Positions 1 to 5,429 of a DNA stretch of 5,461 bases are shown here, in pieces. The stretch is from JAICLL01 sp035252155 (GTDB lineage Bacteria; Planctomycetota; Planctomycetia; Pirellulales; JAICIG01): assembly GCA_035252155.1 (NCBI GenBank), contig DATFDL010000403.1, forward strand, positions 1 through 5,461. The letters run 5' to 3'. The position numbers were made by a program, and so were the translations under genes. The notes below the pieces were generated by a model. It did not search any database and was not told the DNA's origin. It saw only the letters and a program-made list of their open reading frames with translations. Each line of letters opens with the position of its first letter. Positions within the stretch are counted from its first letter, which is position 1.

Positions 1-4
1 GGCT

Positions 5-90
5 GTAGGGAACGCCCTCTGTGGCGTTCCCGGAACTTCGGCTCGGCCCGCCTCGCCCCTCCGCGGAACGCCACGGAGGGCGTTCCCTAC
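5..90. repeat. Inverted pair of REP-like palindromes (family A)
   Basis: Two 26-base arms, 5-30 and 65-90, are reverse complements with a single mismatch and are separated by a 34-base loop. Each arm is itself a hairpin: an 8-bp stem GGAACGCC/GGCGTTCC around a 6-base loop (9-16 with 23-30, and 65-72 with 79-86). Two hairpin units in opposite orientation is the arrangement of a REP doublet (REPIN). A third copy of the unit lies at 3515-3543, which shows that the family is dispersed. No transposase is present in the window. The element could also fold as one long cruciform. Confidence 0.85.
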
Positions 91-121
91 CGACGTCGAA
101 TCGCAGTTCGGCGAAACCACA

Positions 122-216
122 CGGAGGATGGCCTTCCAGGCCGTCTCGGCCGCGGAGCTGAAAAATGCCACGCCGCACTGGCCGCAGTATTGGACGGCCT
201 GGAAGGCCATCCTCCG
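122..216. repeat. Perfect 24-bp inverted repeat (family B)
   Basis: Arms 122-145 and 193-216 are perfect reverse complements over 24 bases and enclose a 47-base spacer. Each arm contains a small internal palindrome (GGCC-TTCCA-GGCC, extendable to 7 pairs with one wobble), so this too looks like two hairpin units head to head. Its sequence is unrelated to the 5-90 element although the architecture is the same. The spacer contains no open reading frame of note. It is a probable non-autonomous dispersed repeat, and the copy number in the genome cannot be judged from one window. Confidence 0.85.
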
Positions 217-399
217 AAAAGCGCACGTGCGACTCGGGTCATGTTGCCTTTTTGCCACCGACGCCGCCAAAAGGCCACTCGCCTGCGACGCCGGGACCGG
301 ACCATCCGCGGTACTGGAACCATTGCCATATCACGAGTTAAGGCGAGGGCCGAACCGCGCCGCCGGGGCTGGTATCGGCTTTGCTTTCACCCGCTGTAG

Positions 400-417
400 A
401 ACGGAATTCATTCCGTT
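400..417. repeat. Short hairpin upstream of the hypothetical gene
   Basis: A perfect 7-bp stem AACGGAA/TTCCGTT (400-406 with 411-417) has a 4-base loop and ends 41 bases before the ATG at 459. It is not followed by a T run, so it does not look like an intrinsic terminator. It may be a dispersed intergenic palindrome or a leader structure. The rest of 217-458 shows nothing that can be supported as a gene or a signal. Confidence 0.4.
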
Positions 418-458
418 TGCTCGTCCCCCTTCTTTTCCCTTCGCCTTTCGGATCTCCC

Positions 459-1280
459 ATGCACGCCCAAGACTTCGTCGAATTGGCCGCCCTCGTCGCC
501 GACAACGCTTCTGGACTGATCGAATCCGGCCGCCAACTTTCGGACGAAGCTCTGGTGCAGTACTGGTCGGCCTCGAAATGCCGGCTACAGTCGTGGTCGA
601 AATCGCTCAAGCATCTCGCGGCCGCCGGCCCCGCCGAGATACATCCCCCGCACTGGCTCACTTCTGGCGGAGCGACGGCAACCGATCCCTCGACCGTCAC
701 CAGCATCAACGGTGTACTCGCGGAGATTCTGACGAGCGAAGTTCTCACCCGCGTTTGGGCGGCCACGGCCACGGGTCAAGACCGCCGACGAAACACCGGC
801 GATGTCGAGCCGATCGTGCGCAGCGTCTACGCCGGACATTTAGAAGCCCGGAATCGTACCCTCGTCATTCTGACGCGCGGGCCGGGCATCTCCACTCACG
901 ACGCCGTCGCCCTCAATCGCCTCCGCCGCCGCGCCGAGCGATGGACCGATCTGCTTTTGGGCCGAGTCACCCTTGACGCCGACGTATCTGAATTCACTTT
1001 TGATGCGGAGCTTGCCCATGAGTTTGCCCACGATTTCCGCGGGCAGCATGCCTGGCAGCGCGGCGGACAGGCCTGGTCGCTTGCCCTCGCCTCGTTGCGG
1101 GCCAGCTTTCACGGCGAGCCAAAAACCATCACCGGCAACGAAGCCTTGAACGAGCAGATCGTCTCCGCCGTGCTCGCCTGTTTCGGGCGGGAGCTGTTCG
1201 ACTCGGCCGGCGTGCCGAGCCGTCGGATCGCTCCTGCTTCTGGGAGACTGCGGGGAGAGAGGAATCTTTCAAGATGGTAG
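459..1280 (+). CDS. Hypothetical protein, possibly frameshifted at C-terminus
   Basis: The product is about 273 residues and I cannot assign it a function. The frame is open from 381, but I prefer the ATG at 459 because the 26 residues before it are a low-quality, Pro- and Phe-rich translation that overlaps the hairpin at 400-417. No clear ribosome binding site precedes either start. The protein is soluble-looking, probably mostly helical, with no signal peptide or membrane segment. The sequence HEFAH at residues 187-191 fits HExxH, the zincin metalloprotease pattern, but nothing else supports a protease and chance is likely. The last ~18 residues are Arg- and Ser-rich and unlike the rest. 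The +1 frame from about 1225 to a stop at 1288-1290 reads more naturally (GSLLLLGDCGERG), so a frameshift near 1210-1225 is possible. It is separated by 319 bases from the BMC operon and shows no evident link to it. Confidence 0.65.
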   Translation: MHAQDFVELAALVADNASGLIESGRQLSDEALVQYWSASKCRLQSWSKSLKHLAAAGPAEIHPPHWLTSGGATATDPSTVTSINGVLAEILTSEVLTRVWAATATGQDRRRNTGDVEPIVRSVYAGHLEARNRTLVILTRGPGISTHDAVALNRLRRRAERWTDLLLGRVTLDADVSEFTFDAELAHEFAHDFRGQHAWQRGGQAWSLALASLRASFHGEPKTITGNEALNEQIVSAVLACFGRELFDSAGVPSRRIAPASGRLRGERNLSRW

Positions 1281-1599
1281 AAACGGGTGAATACACTAAA
1301 CTCGCATTTGGCCGAGGGCGGGGCGATGCCGAAAAGTGACTGAGAAAGCGCTTGCATAAGCGATCGTTGATGCGTTTTCTTCATCACGTAAAACGATACA
1401 CTTAAACGCCTTGCGCGTCAGATCCACTTTCACGTTGTTTTGTTCTCCGCAAGCAAGTCGCGCTGTCCTGACGGGCAGATCAGCCTCTCAATTGCTGCGA
1501 GATTTTTTTCGATAAGTGGTAGTAAATGCTTGCAATCTTCCAATTGTGCCGGCATAATCGGAGCATAATTTGTCAGTCGTGCATTGAAAGATTAACGCC
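1281..1599 (+). promoter_or_regulatory. Non-coding control region ahead of the BMC operon
   Basis: This 319-base gap has no credible gene and is richer in A and T than its surroundings, with a T run at 1503-1509. The word GCATAA occurs three times (1354-1359, 1552-1557, 1563-1568) and GCTTGCA twice (1350-1356, 1528-1534). An imperfect dyad CGCTT-GCAT-AAGCG spans 1349-1362. DeoR-family proteins commonly bind short direct or inverted repeats near their own promoter, so these are candidate operator half-sites. That assignment is inference. Confidence 0.45.
1530..1558 (+). promoter_or_regulatory. Sigma70-like promoter for the deoR-pduL-BMC operon
   Basis: A -35 box TTGCAA (1530-1535, four of six matches to TTGACA) and a -10 box CATAAT (1553-1558, five of six matches to TATAAT) are separated by the optimal 17 bases. 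Transcription would begin near 1565, giving a leader of about 35 bases before the GTG at 1600. A second CATAAT at 1564-1569 repeats the -10 word eleven bases later, which could be an alternative start or an operator repeat overlapping the promoter. Confidence 0.55.
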
Positions 1600-2370
1600 G
1601 TGCTCGTGGATGAACGCCGAAACCGGCTGCTCGAACTCGTCCGAGTGCGGGGTTTCGCGGCGCTGCCCGACTTGGCCGATGCGCTGCAGGTGTCGGAATC
1701 GACCGTGCGGCGGGACCTCGATTACTTGGAAGAAACGGGCACGGCCAAACGCACGCATGGCGGAGTGTTTTACACCGGCTCGTCGCCTAAGCTGCCGCAC
1801 TTCGATGAGCGGCAGCCGGCTCATTGGGACAAAAAACGATTGATCGCGGCCCGGGCTGCGGAACTGATTGAAAACGGCGACACGGTGCTGCTCGACGGCG
1901 GCACCACGACGTACGAGGTAGCTCGGCTGCTCGTCGGCCGGCCGCTGCAAGTGGTGACCAACTCGCTGCCGGTAGCCAACTTGTTCGCGAGTAGCAGCGG
2001 AACCGACCTGGTGCTGCTGGGTGGATACGTTTACCCGCGCACCGGCGTAGCGCTGGGGCCGTATGCCAACGACATGCTGTCTCGCTTGAACGTGCGGAAA
2101 ACGATCATGAGTGTGGCAGCCGTCAATATTCGCGGCTATTTCAATAGCAACCTGCTCTTAGTGGAGACCGAACGGTCGATGATGAAGGCCGCCGAAGAGG
2201 TGATCGTCGTGGCCGACAGCACCAAGTTCGGTCACCAAAGCCTAGCCCATTTATGTCCCTTGAACGCTGTGAATCATCTGGTCGTCGATCATGAGATCAC
2301 CGAAGACTGGCGCAGCAAAATCATTGCGAGCGGCGTAGGGCTGCTCATCGCCCGTCAAACTGCAAATTAA
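1600..2370 (+). CDS. DeoR-family transcriptional regulator
   Basis: This 256-residue protein has the standard length and two-part plan of the DeoR family. Residues about 3-57 form the winged helix-turn-helix: the start ERRNRLLELVRVRGF is typical and the recognition helix SESTVRRDLDYLEE (about 32-45) is nearly canonical. Residues about 75-235 are the DeoR C-terminal sensor domain, a sugar-isomerase-like fold that binds phosphorylated sugars or similar effectors. The glycine motif LLDGGTTTYEVARLL and later VVADSTKFG are hallmarks of it. The GTG start at 1600 is chosen because the family begins just before the ERR motif, and only a weak purine stretch (GAAAGA, 1586-1591) precedes it. It lies first in the BMC gene cluster, 32 bases before pduL, and is probably co-transcribed, so it is the likely local regulator of the compartment. 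The effector may be a fucose or rhamnose pathway intermediate, which is inference. There is no standard symbol I can give with confidence. Confidence 0.93.
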   Translation: MLVDERRNRLLELVRVRGFAALPDLADALQVSESTVRRDLDYLEETGTAKRTHGGVFYTGSSPKLPHFDERQPAHWDKKRLIAARAAELIENGDTVLLDGGTTTYEVARLLVGRPLQVVTNSLPVANLFASSSGTDLVLLGGYVYPRTGVALGPYANDMLSRLNVRKTIMSVAAVNIRGYFNSNLLLVETERSMMKAAEEVIVVADSTKFGHQSLAHLCPLNAVNHLVVDHEITEDWRSKIIASGVGLLIARQTAN

Positions 2371-2374
2371 CCCA

Positions 2375-2397
2375 TAGGGTGGGCAATGCCCATCCTA
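2375..2397. repeat. Palindrome filling the deoR-pduL spacer (family C)
   Basis: A near-perfect 23-base palindrome, with arms 2375-2385 and 2387-2397 and one G-T pair, occupies most of the 32-base gap between the deoR stop and the pduL ATG at 2403. In RNA the single mismatch is a G-U wobble, so the transcript can form a strong hairpin ending five bases before the start codon. There is no T tract after it, which argues against a classical terminator. It may be another dispersed palindromic repeat that reduces read-through or pduL translation. This effect is inferred. Confidence 0.7.
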
Positions 2398-2402
2398 CCG
2401 TC

Positions 2403-3062
2403 ATGACCAATACCCTCGATCGCGGCCTCATCGAACGCATCGTGCGCGAGATCGTGACGCAGCGCGCCGCGCCCTGCGACGAGCCCAAGTTGGTGGTGAG
2501 CATTTCCGCCCGGCACCTGCACCTGACCGACGAGCACGTCGAGACGCTGTTTGGTCCGGGTCGCACGCTGACGCCTATGAAAAACCTTTACCAAGATGGT
2601 TTTTATGCGGCGGAAGAGACGGTGATGATTGTCGGGCCGAAGCGGCGGATGCTTCCCTCGGTGCGCGTGCTCGGGCCGACGCGTCCGCAGAGCCAGGTGG
2701 AATTGGCGTTCACCGACGGCATTTCGCTGGGCATCGACCTGCCGGTGCGGCCCAGCGGCAAGATTGCGGGCACGCCAGGCTGCGTGCTGGTGGGGCCCAA
2801 AGGCGTGGTCGAGTTGAAAGAGGGCGTGATTCGCGCCGAGCGGCACGTTCACATGAATCTGCAGCACGCCGCGCATTACGGCGTGAAGAACGGCGATCGG
2901 ATGAGCCTGCGGATCGATTCGTCGTGTTCGGTGGTGTTTCGCGATCTGCTCGTGCGGGCCGACGAAACGAGCAAGCTCGAGGTTCACCTCGACACCGACG
3001 AGGGCAACGCGTGCGATTTGGATCACGCCTGGAAAGTGGAGCTATTGAGACAAGCAGATTGA
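2403..3062 (+). CDS. pduL: Phosphate propanoyltransferase PduL (BMC-associated)
   Basis: PduL moves the acyl group of acyl-CoA to phosphate, giving acyl-phosphate and free CoA, and thereby regenerates CoA inside the compartment. The 219-residue protein matches the family in length and in its two-domain plan. The zinc-binding histidines are visible: SARHLHL (H38, H40), RHVHM (H148, H150) and H195 in LEVHLDTDEGNA, followed by the conserved DEGNA motif. LGPTRPQSQVEL (about 90-101) and RPSGKIAGTPGC (about 116-127) are also typical. Residues 5-21 (LDRGLIERIVREIVTQR) form an amphipathic helix joined by a short linker to the catalytic part, as expected of an encapsulation peptide that targets cargo to the shell. 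The ATG at 2403 is preferred over an in-frame GTG at 2379, which lies inside the palindrome. No Shine-Dalgarno is visible. BMC-H follows 28 bases downstream. Confidence 0.95.
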   Translation: MTNTLDRGLIERIVREIVTQRAAPCDEPKLVVSISARHLHLTDEHVETLFGPGRTLTPMKNLYQDGFYAAEETVMIVGPKRRMLPSVRVLGPTRPQSQVELAFTDGISLGIDLPVRPSGKIAGTPGCVLVGPKGVVELKEGVIRAERHVHMNLQHAAHYGVKNGDRMSLRIDSSCSVVFRDLLVRADETSKLEVHLDTDEGNACDLDHAWKVELLRQAD

Positions 3063-3090
3063 GTGGTTCGTTTCCTAACCGGAGTTTTTT

Positions 3091-3405
3091 ATGGCGAAAG
3101 CAAAACCAATGGAAGCACTGGGCATGATCGAAACCAAGGGGTTTGTCTGCCTGGTCGAAGCCAGCGACGCAATGATGAAAGCGGCCAACGTCGACTTTCT
3201 GGGCTGGGACAAAGTGGGCAGCGGCTTGGTGACAGCGTTTGTCACGGGCGACGTGGCTGCGGTCAAGGCGGCAACCGATGCAGGCGCCGCGGCCGCTGGG
3301 CGCATCGGCGAGGTCGTCAGCGTGCAGGTCATTCCCCGCCCGCACGATGAACTGAGCGCCGTCTTGCCCGTCGCCATGAAAGGCGGCGCGGGCGACGTGG
3401 GGTAA
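3091..3405 (+). CDS. BMC-H shell hexamer protein 1 (PduA/EutM-like)
   Basis: This 104-residue protein carries one BMC domain (Pfam 00936) from about residue 7 to 92. Six copies form the flat hexamer that tiles the shell facets. The family pattern is complete: MEALGMIETKGF at the first strand, the lysine-containing motif around K30-A31-A32-N33, GDVAAVKAATDAGAAAA (about 53-69) and VIPRPHDEL near the end. The pore loop reads KVGSG at 41-45, as in propanediol-type PduA, so the central pore should be lined by a serine. A clear Shine-Dalgarno, GGAG at 3081-3084, lies six bases before the ATG, making it one of the better translated starts here, as fits an abundant shell protein. A 12-residue Gly/Ala-rich tail extends beyond the domain. 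It is paralogous to the BMC-H gene at 3604. Confidence 0.96.
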   Translation: MAKAKPMEALGMIETKGFVCLVEASDAMMKAANVDFLGWDKVGSGLVTAFVTGDVAAVKAATDAGAAAAGRIGEVVSVQVIPRPHDELSAVLPVAMKGGAGDVG

Positions 3406-3412
3406 GTCAAGG

Positions 3413-3489
3413 TAGCCCCGGCACTCCGTGACGGGGTTCGCGGTCGCCACAGGCGACCGGTTGGTTTCCGCCACGGAGTGTCGGAGCTA
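3413..3489. repeat. Compound inverted repeat between the BMC-H genes (family D)
   Basis: Outer arms 3413-3430 and 3472-3489 are 18-base reverse complements with two mismatches. Between them a perfect 8-bp stem CGGTCGCC/GGCGACCG (3441-3448 with 3452-3459) has a 3-base loop, so the element can fold as nested hairpins. It begins eight bases after the stop codon of the first BMC-H gene. There is no terminator T run. It looks like an inserted dispersed repeat, which could also act as an RNA stability or processing element in the operon transcript. Confidence 0.75.
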
Positions 3490-3493
3490 ATGT

Positions 3494-3509
3494 GGCGGCA
3501 TTCGCCGCC
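3494..3509. repeat. Small GC-rich hairpin
   Basis: GGCGGC (3494-3499) and GCCGCC (3504-3509) form a perfect 6-bp stem with a 4-base loop. It sits directly between the compound repeat ending at 3489 and the REP-like unit beginning at 3515, so it may be part of either one or a separate small palindrome. Confidence 0.45.
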
Positions 3510-3514
3510 GACAT

Positions 3515-3543
3515 GGAACGCCATAGAGGGCGTTCCCTACAGC
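3515..3543. repeat. Single copy of REP-like palindrome family A
   Basis: This 29-base stretch matches the reverse complement of 2-30 with one mismatch, and its 26-base core (3515-3540) matches the arm at 65-90 at all but two positions. It keeps the 8-bp GGAACGCC/GGCGTTCC stem (3515-3522 with 3529-3536), and the differences fall in the 6-base loop (3523-3528). Stem conservation with loop variation is expected for a REP-type element. Here the unit is single and lies in the gap between two shell genes. Confidence 0.85.
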
Positions 3544-3603
3544 GGTGCGCGGTGCGGCGCTAACAAGTAAACATTTTATTACCAATCGAGGATATTCACA
3601 CTC

Positions 3604-3873
3604 ATGAACGATGCCATTGGACTACTCGAAACGAAGGGCCTGGTAGCCCTGGTTGAGGCGACTGACGCGATGGCCAAGGCGGCCAACGTGCAAATTGTCA
3701 AAAAGATCGCGATTGGCGGCGGGCTGGTGACCACTGTCGTGCGCGGCGACGTGGGCAGCGTGCGTGCCGCCGTCGAAGCGGGCGCCAACGCCGCTCAGCA
3801 AGTCGGCGAATTGGTGGCCAGCCACGTCATTCCCCGTCCGGCCGAAGGTTTGATGCGGGCATACATGTCGTAG
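3604..3873 (+). CDS. BMC-H shell hexamer protein 2
   Basis: This 89-residue protein is a minimal single BMC domain covering almost its whole length, and is a facet-forming hexamer subunit. Typical stretches are AIGLLETKGLVALVEATDAM, RGDVGSVRAAVEAGANAA (about 47-64) and HVIPRP (74-79). The pore loop is AIGGG (36-40), like EutM, where the first BMC-H of this locus has KVGSG, so the two hexamers probably present different pores to metabolites. The ATG at 3604 follows a GAGGA at 3588-3592, eleven bases upstream, a slightly long but usable spacing. The two BMC-H genes are clearly related and probably arose by tandem duplication. They are separated by 198 bases filled largely with repeats, an unusually large gap for this operon, and an AT-rich patch at 3561-3582 could hold a weak internal promoter. 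Confidence 0.96.
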   Translation: MNDAIGLLETKGLVALVEATDAMAKAANVQIVKKIAIGGGLVTTVVRGDVGSVRAAVEAGANAAQQVGELVASHVIPRPAEGLMRAYMS

Positions 3874-3904
3874 CCTGTACCCTGTCACCTATCCCCAGTC
3901 ACCT

Positions 3905-5092
3905 GTGAAGATCCTGGTCGCCAATCTCGGCTCGACAAGCTTCAAGTACCGCCTGTTCGACATGGCGGACGAGCGGCAGCTTGCGCGCGGGGGAAGCGAA
4001 CGGATCGGTTCGGGCGAGGGGCGCTCGTTCGTCGAGATCGGCGGGCGGCGGCAGGAGCTGGTGTCGGCGGTGCCAGACCACGCCGCCGCCGTGCGGCGCT
4101 GCCTTGAGCAACTGACCGACGCACAGCACGGCTGCCTGCGTGACGCCGCCGAAGTGGCTGCGATCGGATTCAAGGCAGTGCATGGCGGGGCGTTCAGCGG
4201 CGTGCAGCGCGTTACGCCTCAGGTGCTGGCGGCCATGGAAGCGATGAGCGAAGTGGCGCCCGCCCACAATCCGCCGTATATCGCCGCGATGCGGTTGTTG
4301 AGCGAGAAGCTGCCAGAGATTCCGCTGGTGGCCGCCTTCGAGACGGGTTTTCATCAGACGGTTCCCGATCGTTTGCGATATTACGCCGTGCCGTTCGACT
4401 GGGCCGAAAAACATCGCGTCATGCGGTGGGGATTTCACGGAGCCAGTCATCGCTATATCGCCGGCCGCGCTGCCGAACTTTTCGGACGGCACGACCTGCG
4501 AATCATCTCGTGCCACCTGGGTGGATCGAGCTCGTTGTGCGCCATCAAAAATGGCCAGAGCGTGGCCAGCAGCCTGGGCATGAGTCCGCAGTCGGGCATT
4601 CCGCACAACAACCGTGCCGGCGACTTTGATGTCTTCGCCTTGCCGGTCTTGCTGAAAGAAACGGGCAAATCGCTGCCGCAGATTCTCAAGGAGCTTGATT
4701 CACAAAGCGGTCTGCTAGGGCTGAGCGGCTTGAGCGGCGACGTACGCGACTTGGAAGAAGCATCCGCGCAGGGCAACTCGCGGGCGCGGCTCGCGCTCGA
4801 CGTGTTCATTTCTTCGGTGCGGCATTATCTGGGGGCGTACCTGGTCGAGCTGGGCGGATCCGATGTGATCGTGTTTACCGGCGGCATCGGCGAAAACGGC
4901 GCGAGCGTTCGATCGGCCGTATGCGCGGGGTTGGAGCCTTTGGGCATATCGCTTGATGCCGGCGTCAACGCACGTGCGAACGGCGAATGCTCGATCGCGG
5001 CCGCGGATAGTCGAACGCAGATTTGGGTGATCCCCACCAATGAAGAGTTAGTCGTCGCCCGGCAAGCGAAGGCGTTGCTGGAAGGAAAATAA
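3905..5092 (+). CDS. ackA: Divergent acetate/propionate kinase (AckA-like), BMC-associated
   Basis: This enzyme of the ASKHA fold would transfer phosphate from acyl-phosphate to ADP, gaining ATP from the product of PduL. The 395 residues match the family length and order: phosphate-1 loop NLGSTSFKYRLFD (7-19), VHGG (92-95), PAHNPPYI (119-126), FHQTVP (149-154), GFHGASHRYI (176-185), HLGGSSSL (204-211), NRAGDFD (236-242), the adenosine-binding FTGGIGENG and the C-terminal PTNEELVVAR. N7, S10, S12, K14, H121, H178, H182, R237 and the NEE pair are kept. However, the usual GHRVVHGG reads GFKAVHGG (K90 in place of Arg91 of Methanosarcina AckA), FDTAFH reads FETGFH (E146 in place of Asp148), and HLGNG reads HLGGS (the Asn is lost). 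These changes put it in a separate branch, perhaps with another acyl substrate. GTG start with no Shine-Dalgarno, 31 bases after the BMC-H stop. Confidence 0.92.
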   Translation: MKILVANLGSTSFKYRLFDMADERQLARGGSERIGSGEGRSFVEIGGRRQELVSAVPDHAAAVRRCLEQLTDAQHGCLRDAAEVAAIGFKAVHGGAFSGVQRVTPQVLAAMEAMSEVAPAHNPPYIAAMRLLSEKLPEIPLVAAFETGFHQTVPDRLRYYAVPFDWAEKHRVMRWGFHGASHRYIAGRAAELFGRHDLRIISCHLGGSSSLCAIKNGQSVASSLGMSPQSGIPHNNRAGDFDVFALPVLLKETGKSLPQILKELDSQSGLLGLSGLSGDVRDLEEASAQGNSRARLALDVFISSVRHYLGAYLVELGGSDVIVFTGGIGENGASVRSAVCAGLEPLGISLDAGVNARANGECSIAAADSRTQIWVIPTNEELVVARQAKALLEGK

Positions 5093-5096
5093 GCAG

Positions 5097-5414
5097 ATGT
5101 TTGTCGCCAAAGTAACCGGCAGCGTGGTGGCCACGCAAAAAGTGGCCTCGATGAAAGGCCACAAGCTGCTGATCGTCGAACCGTATCGCATCGACGCCGG
5201 CCGCGACCGGCTGGTGACCACCGGCCGCACCTTTGTGGCGGTCGATACGGTCGGCGCTGGGCAAGGAGAGTATGTATTGATCGTGCAAGGATCGAGTGCC
5301 CGGCTGACGCCCGAAACCAAAAACTTGCCCGTCGACGCGCTGATCATCGGCATCGTCGATACGGTACACGTCGACCAGCAATGTGTGTTCAATCGAGATA
5401 ACAACGAGGGATAG
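5097..5414 (+). CDS. BMC-P shell vertex protein (EutN/CcmL family)
   Basis: This 105-residue protein is of the EutN/CcmL family (Pfam 03319), which forms pentamers that close the twelve vertices of the icosahedral shell. The start MFVAKVTGSVVATQK, the KLLIVEPY strand (about 23-30), the VAVDTVGAGQGEYVLIVQGSSAR block and the VDALIIGIVDTV end are all diagnostic. Its ATG comes four bases after the kinase stop codon, and a purine-rich AAGGA (5082-5086) inside the end of the kinase gene lies ten bases upstream, suggesting translational coupling. Known PVM-type loci encode more than one BMC-P paralogue, so others may follow beyond the window. The tail after residue ~95 is polar and probably disordered. 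Confidence 0.95.
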   Translation: MFVAKVTGSVVATQKVASMKGHKLLIVEPYRIDAGRDRLVTTGRTFVAVDTVGAGQGEYVLIVQGSSARLTPETKNLPVDALIIGIVDTVHVDQQCVFNRDNNEG

Positions 5415-5429
5415 CAACATTATTGTCGC

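Noticed and set aside
5..216. CRISPR array
   Set aside because: The repeats are inverted pairs of two unrelated sequences, not regularly spaced direct repeats, and no cas gene is present.
128..976. Open frame of 282 codons on the plus strand
   Set aside because: It starts inside an inverted repeat, is extremely rich in Arg, Pro and Ser, and overlaps the better frame at 459-1280. It is typical of a GC-rich shadow frame.
2379..2402. Upstream in-frame GTG as the pduL start
   Set aside because: The added eight residues are encoded by the palindromic repeat itself and are not part of the PduL family; the ATG at 2403 is directly ahead of the targeting helix.
2710..3474. Open frame of 254 codons on the minus strand
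   Set aside because: It is antisense to pduL and the first BMC-H gene, both unmistakable families, and its translation is Arg/Ala/Ser-rich without any recognisable domain.
3561..3582. Internal promoter before the second BMC-H gene
   Set aside because: The patch is AT-rich with a possible -10 but I see no matching -35 at the right distance, so it is mentioned only as a possibility.
3884..3904. Direct repeat GTCACCT (3884-3890 and 3898-3904) before the kinase start
   Set aside because: Two 7-base copies are too short to separate from chance, and no function can be supported.
3899..4606. Open frame of 235 codons on the minus strand
   Set aside because: It is antisense to the kinase, with a His/Arg-rich translation that looks like the complement of a GC-rich gene.
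4965..5420. Overlapping minus-strand frames opposite the BMC-P gene
   Set aside because: The plus strand encodes a clear EutN/CcmL protein here, and the opposite frames have no family features.
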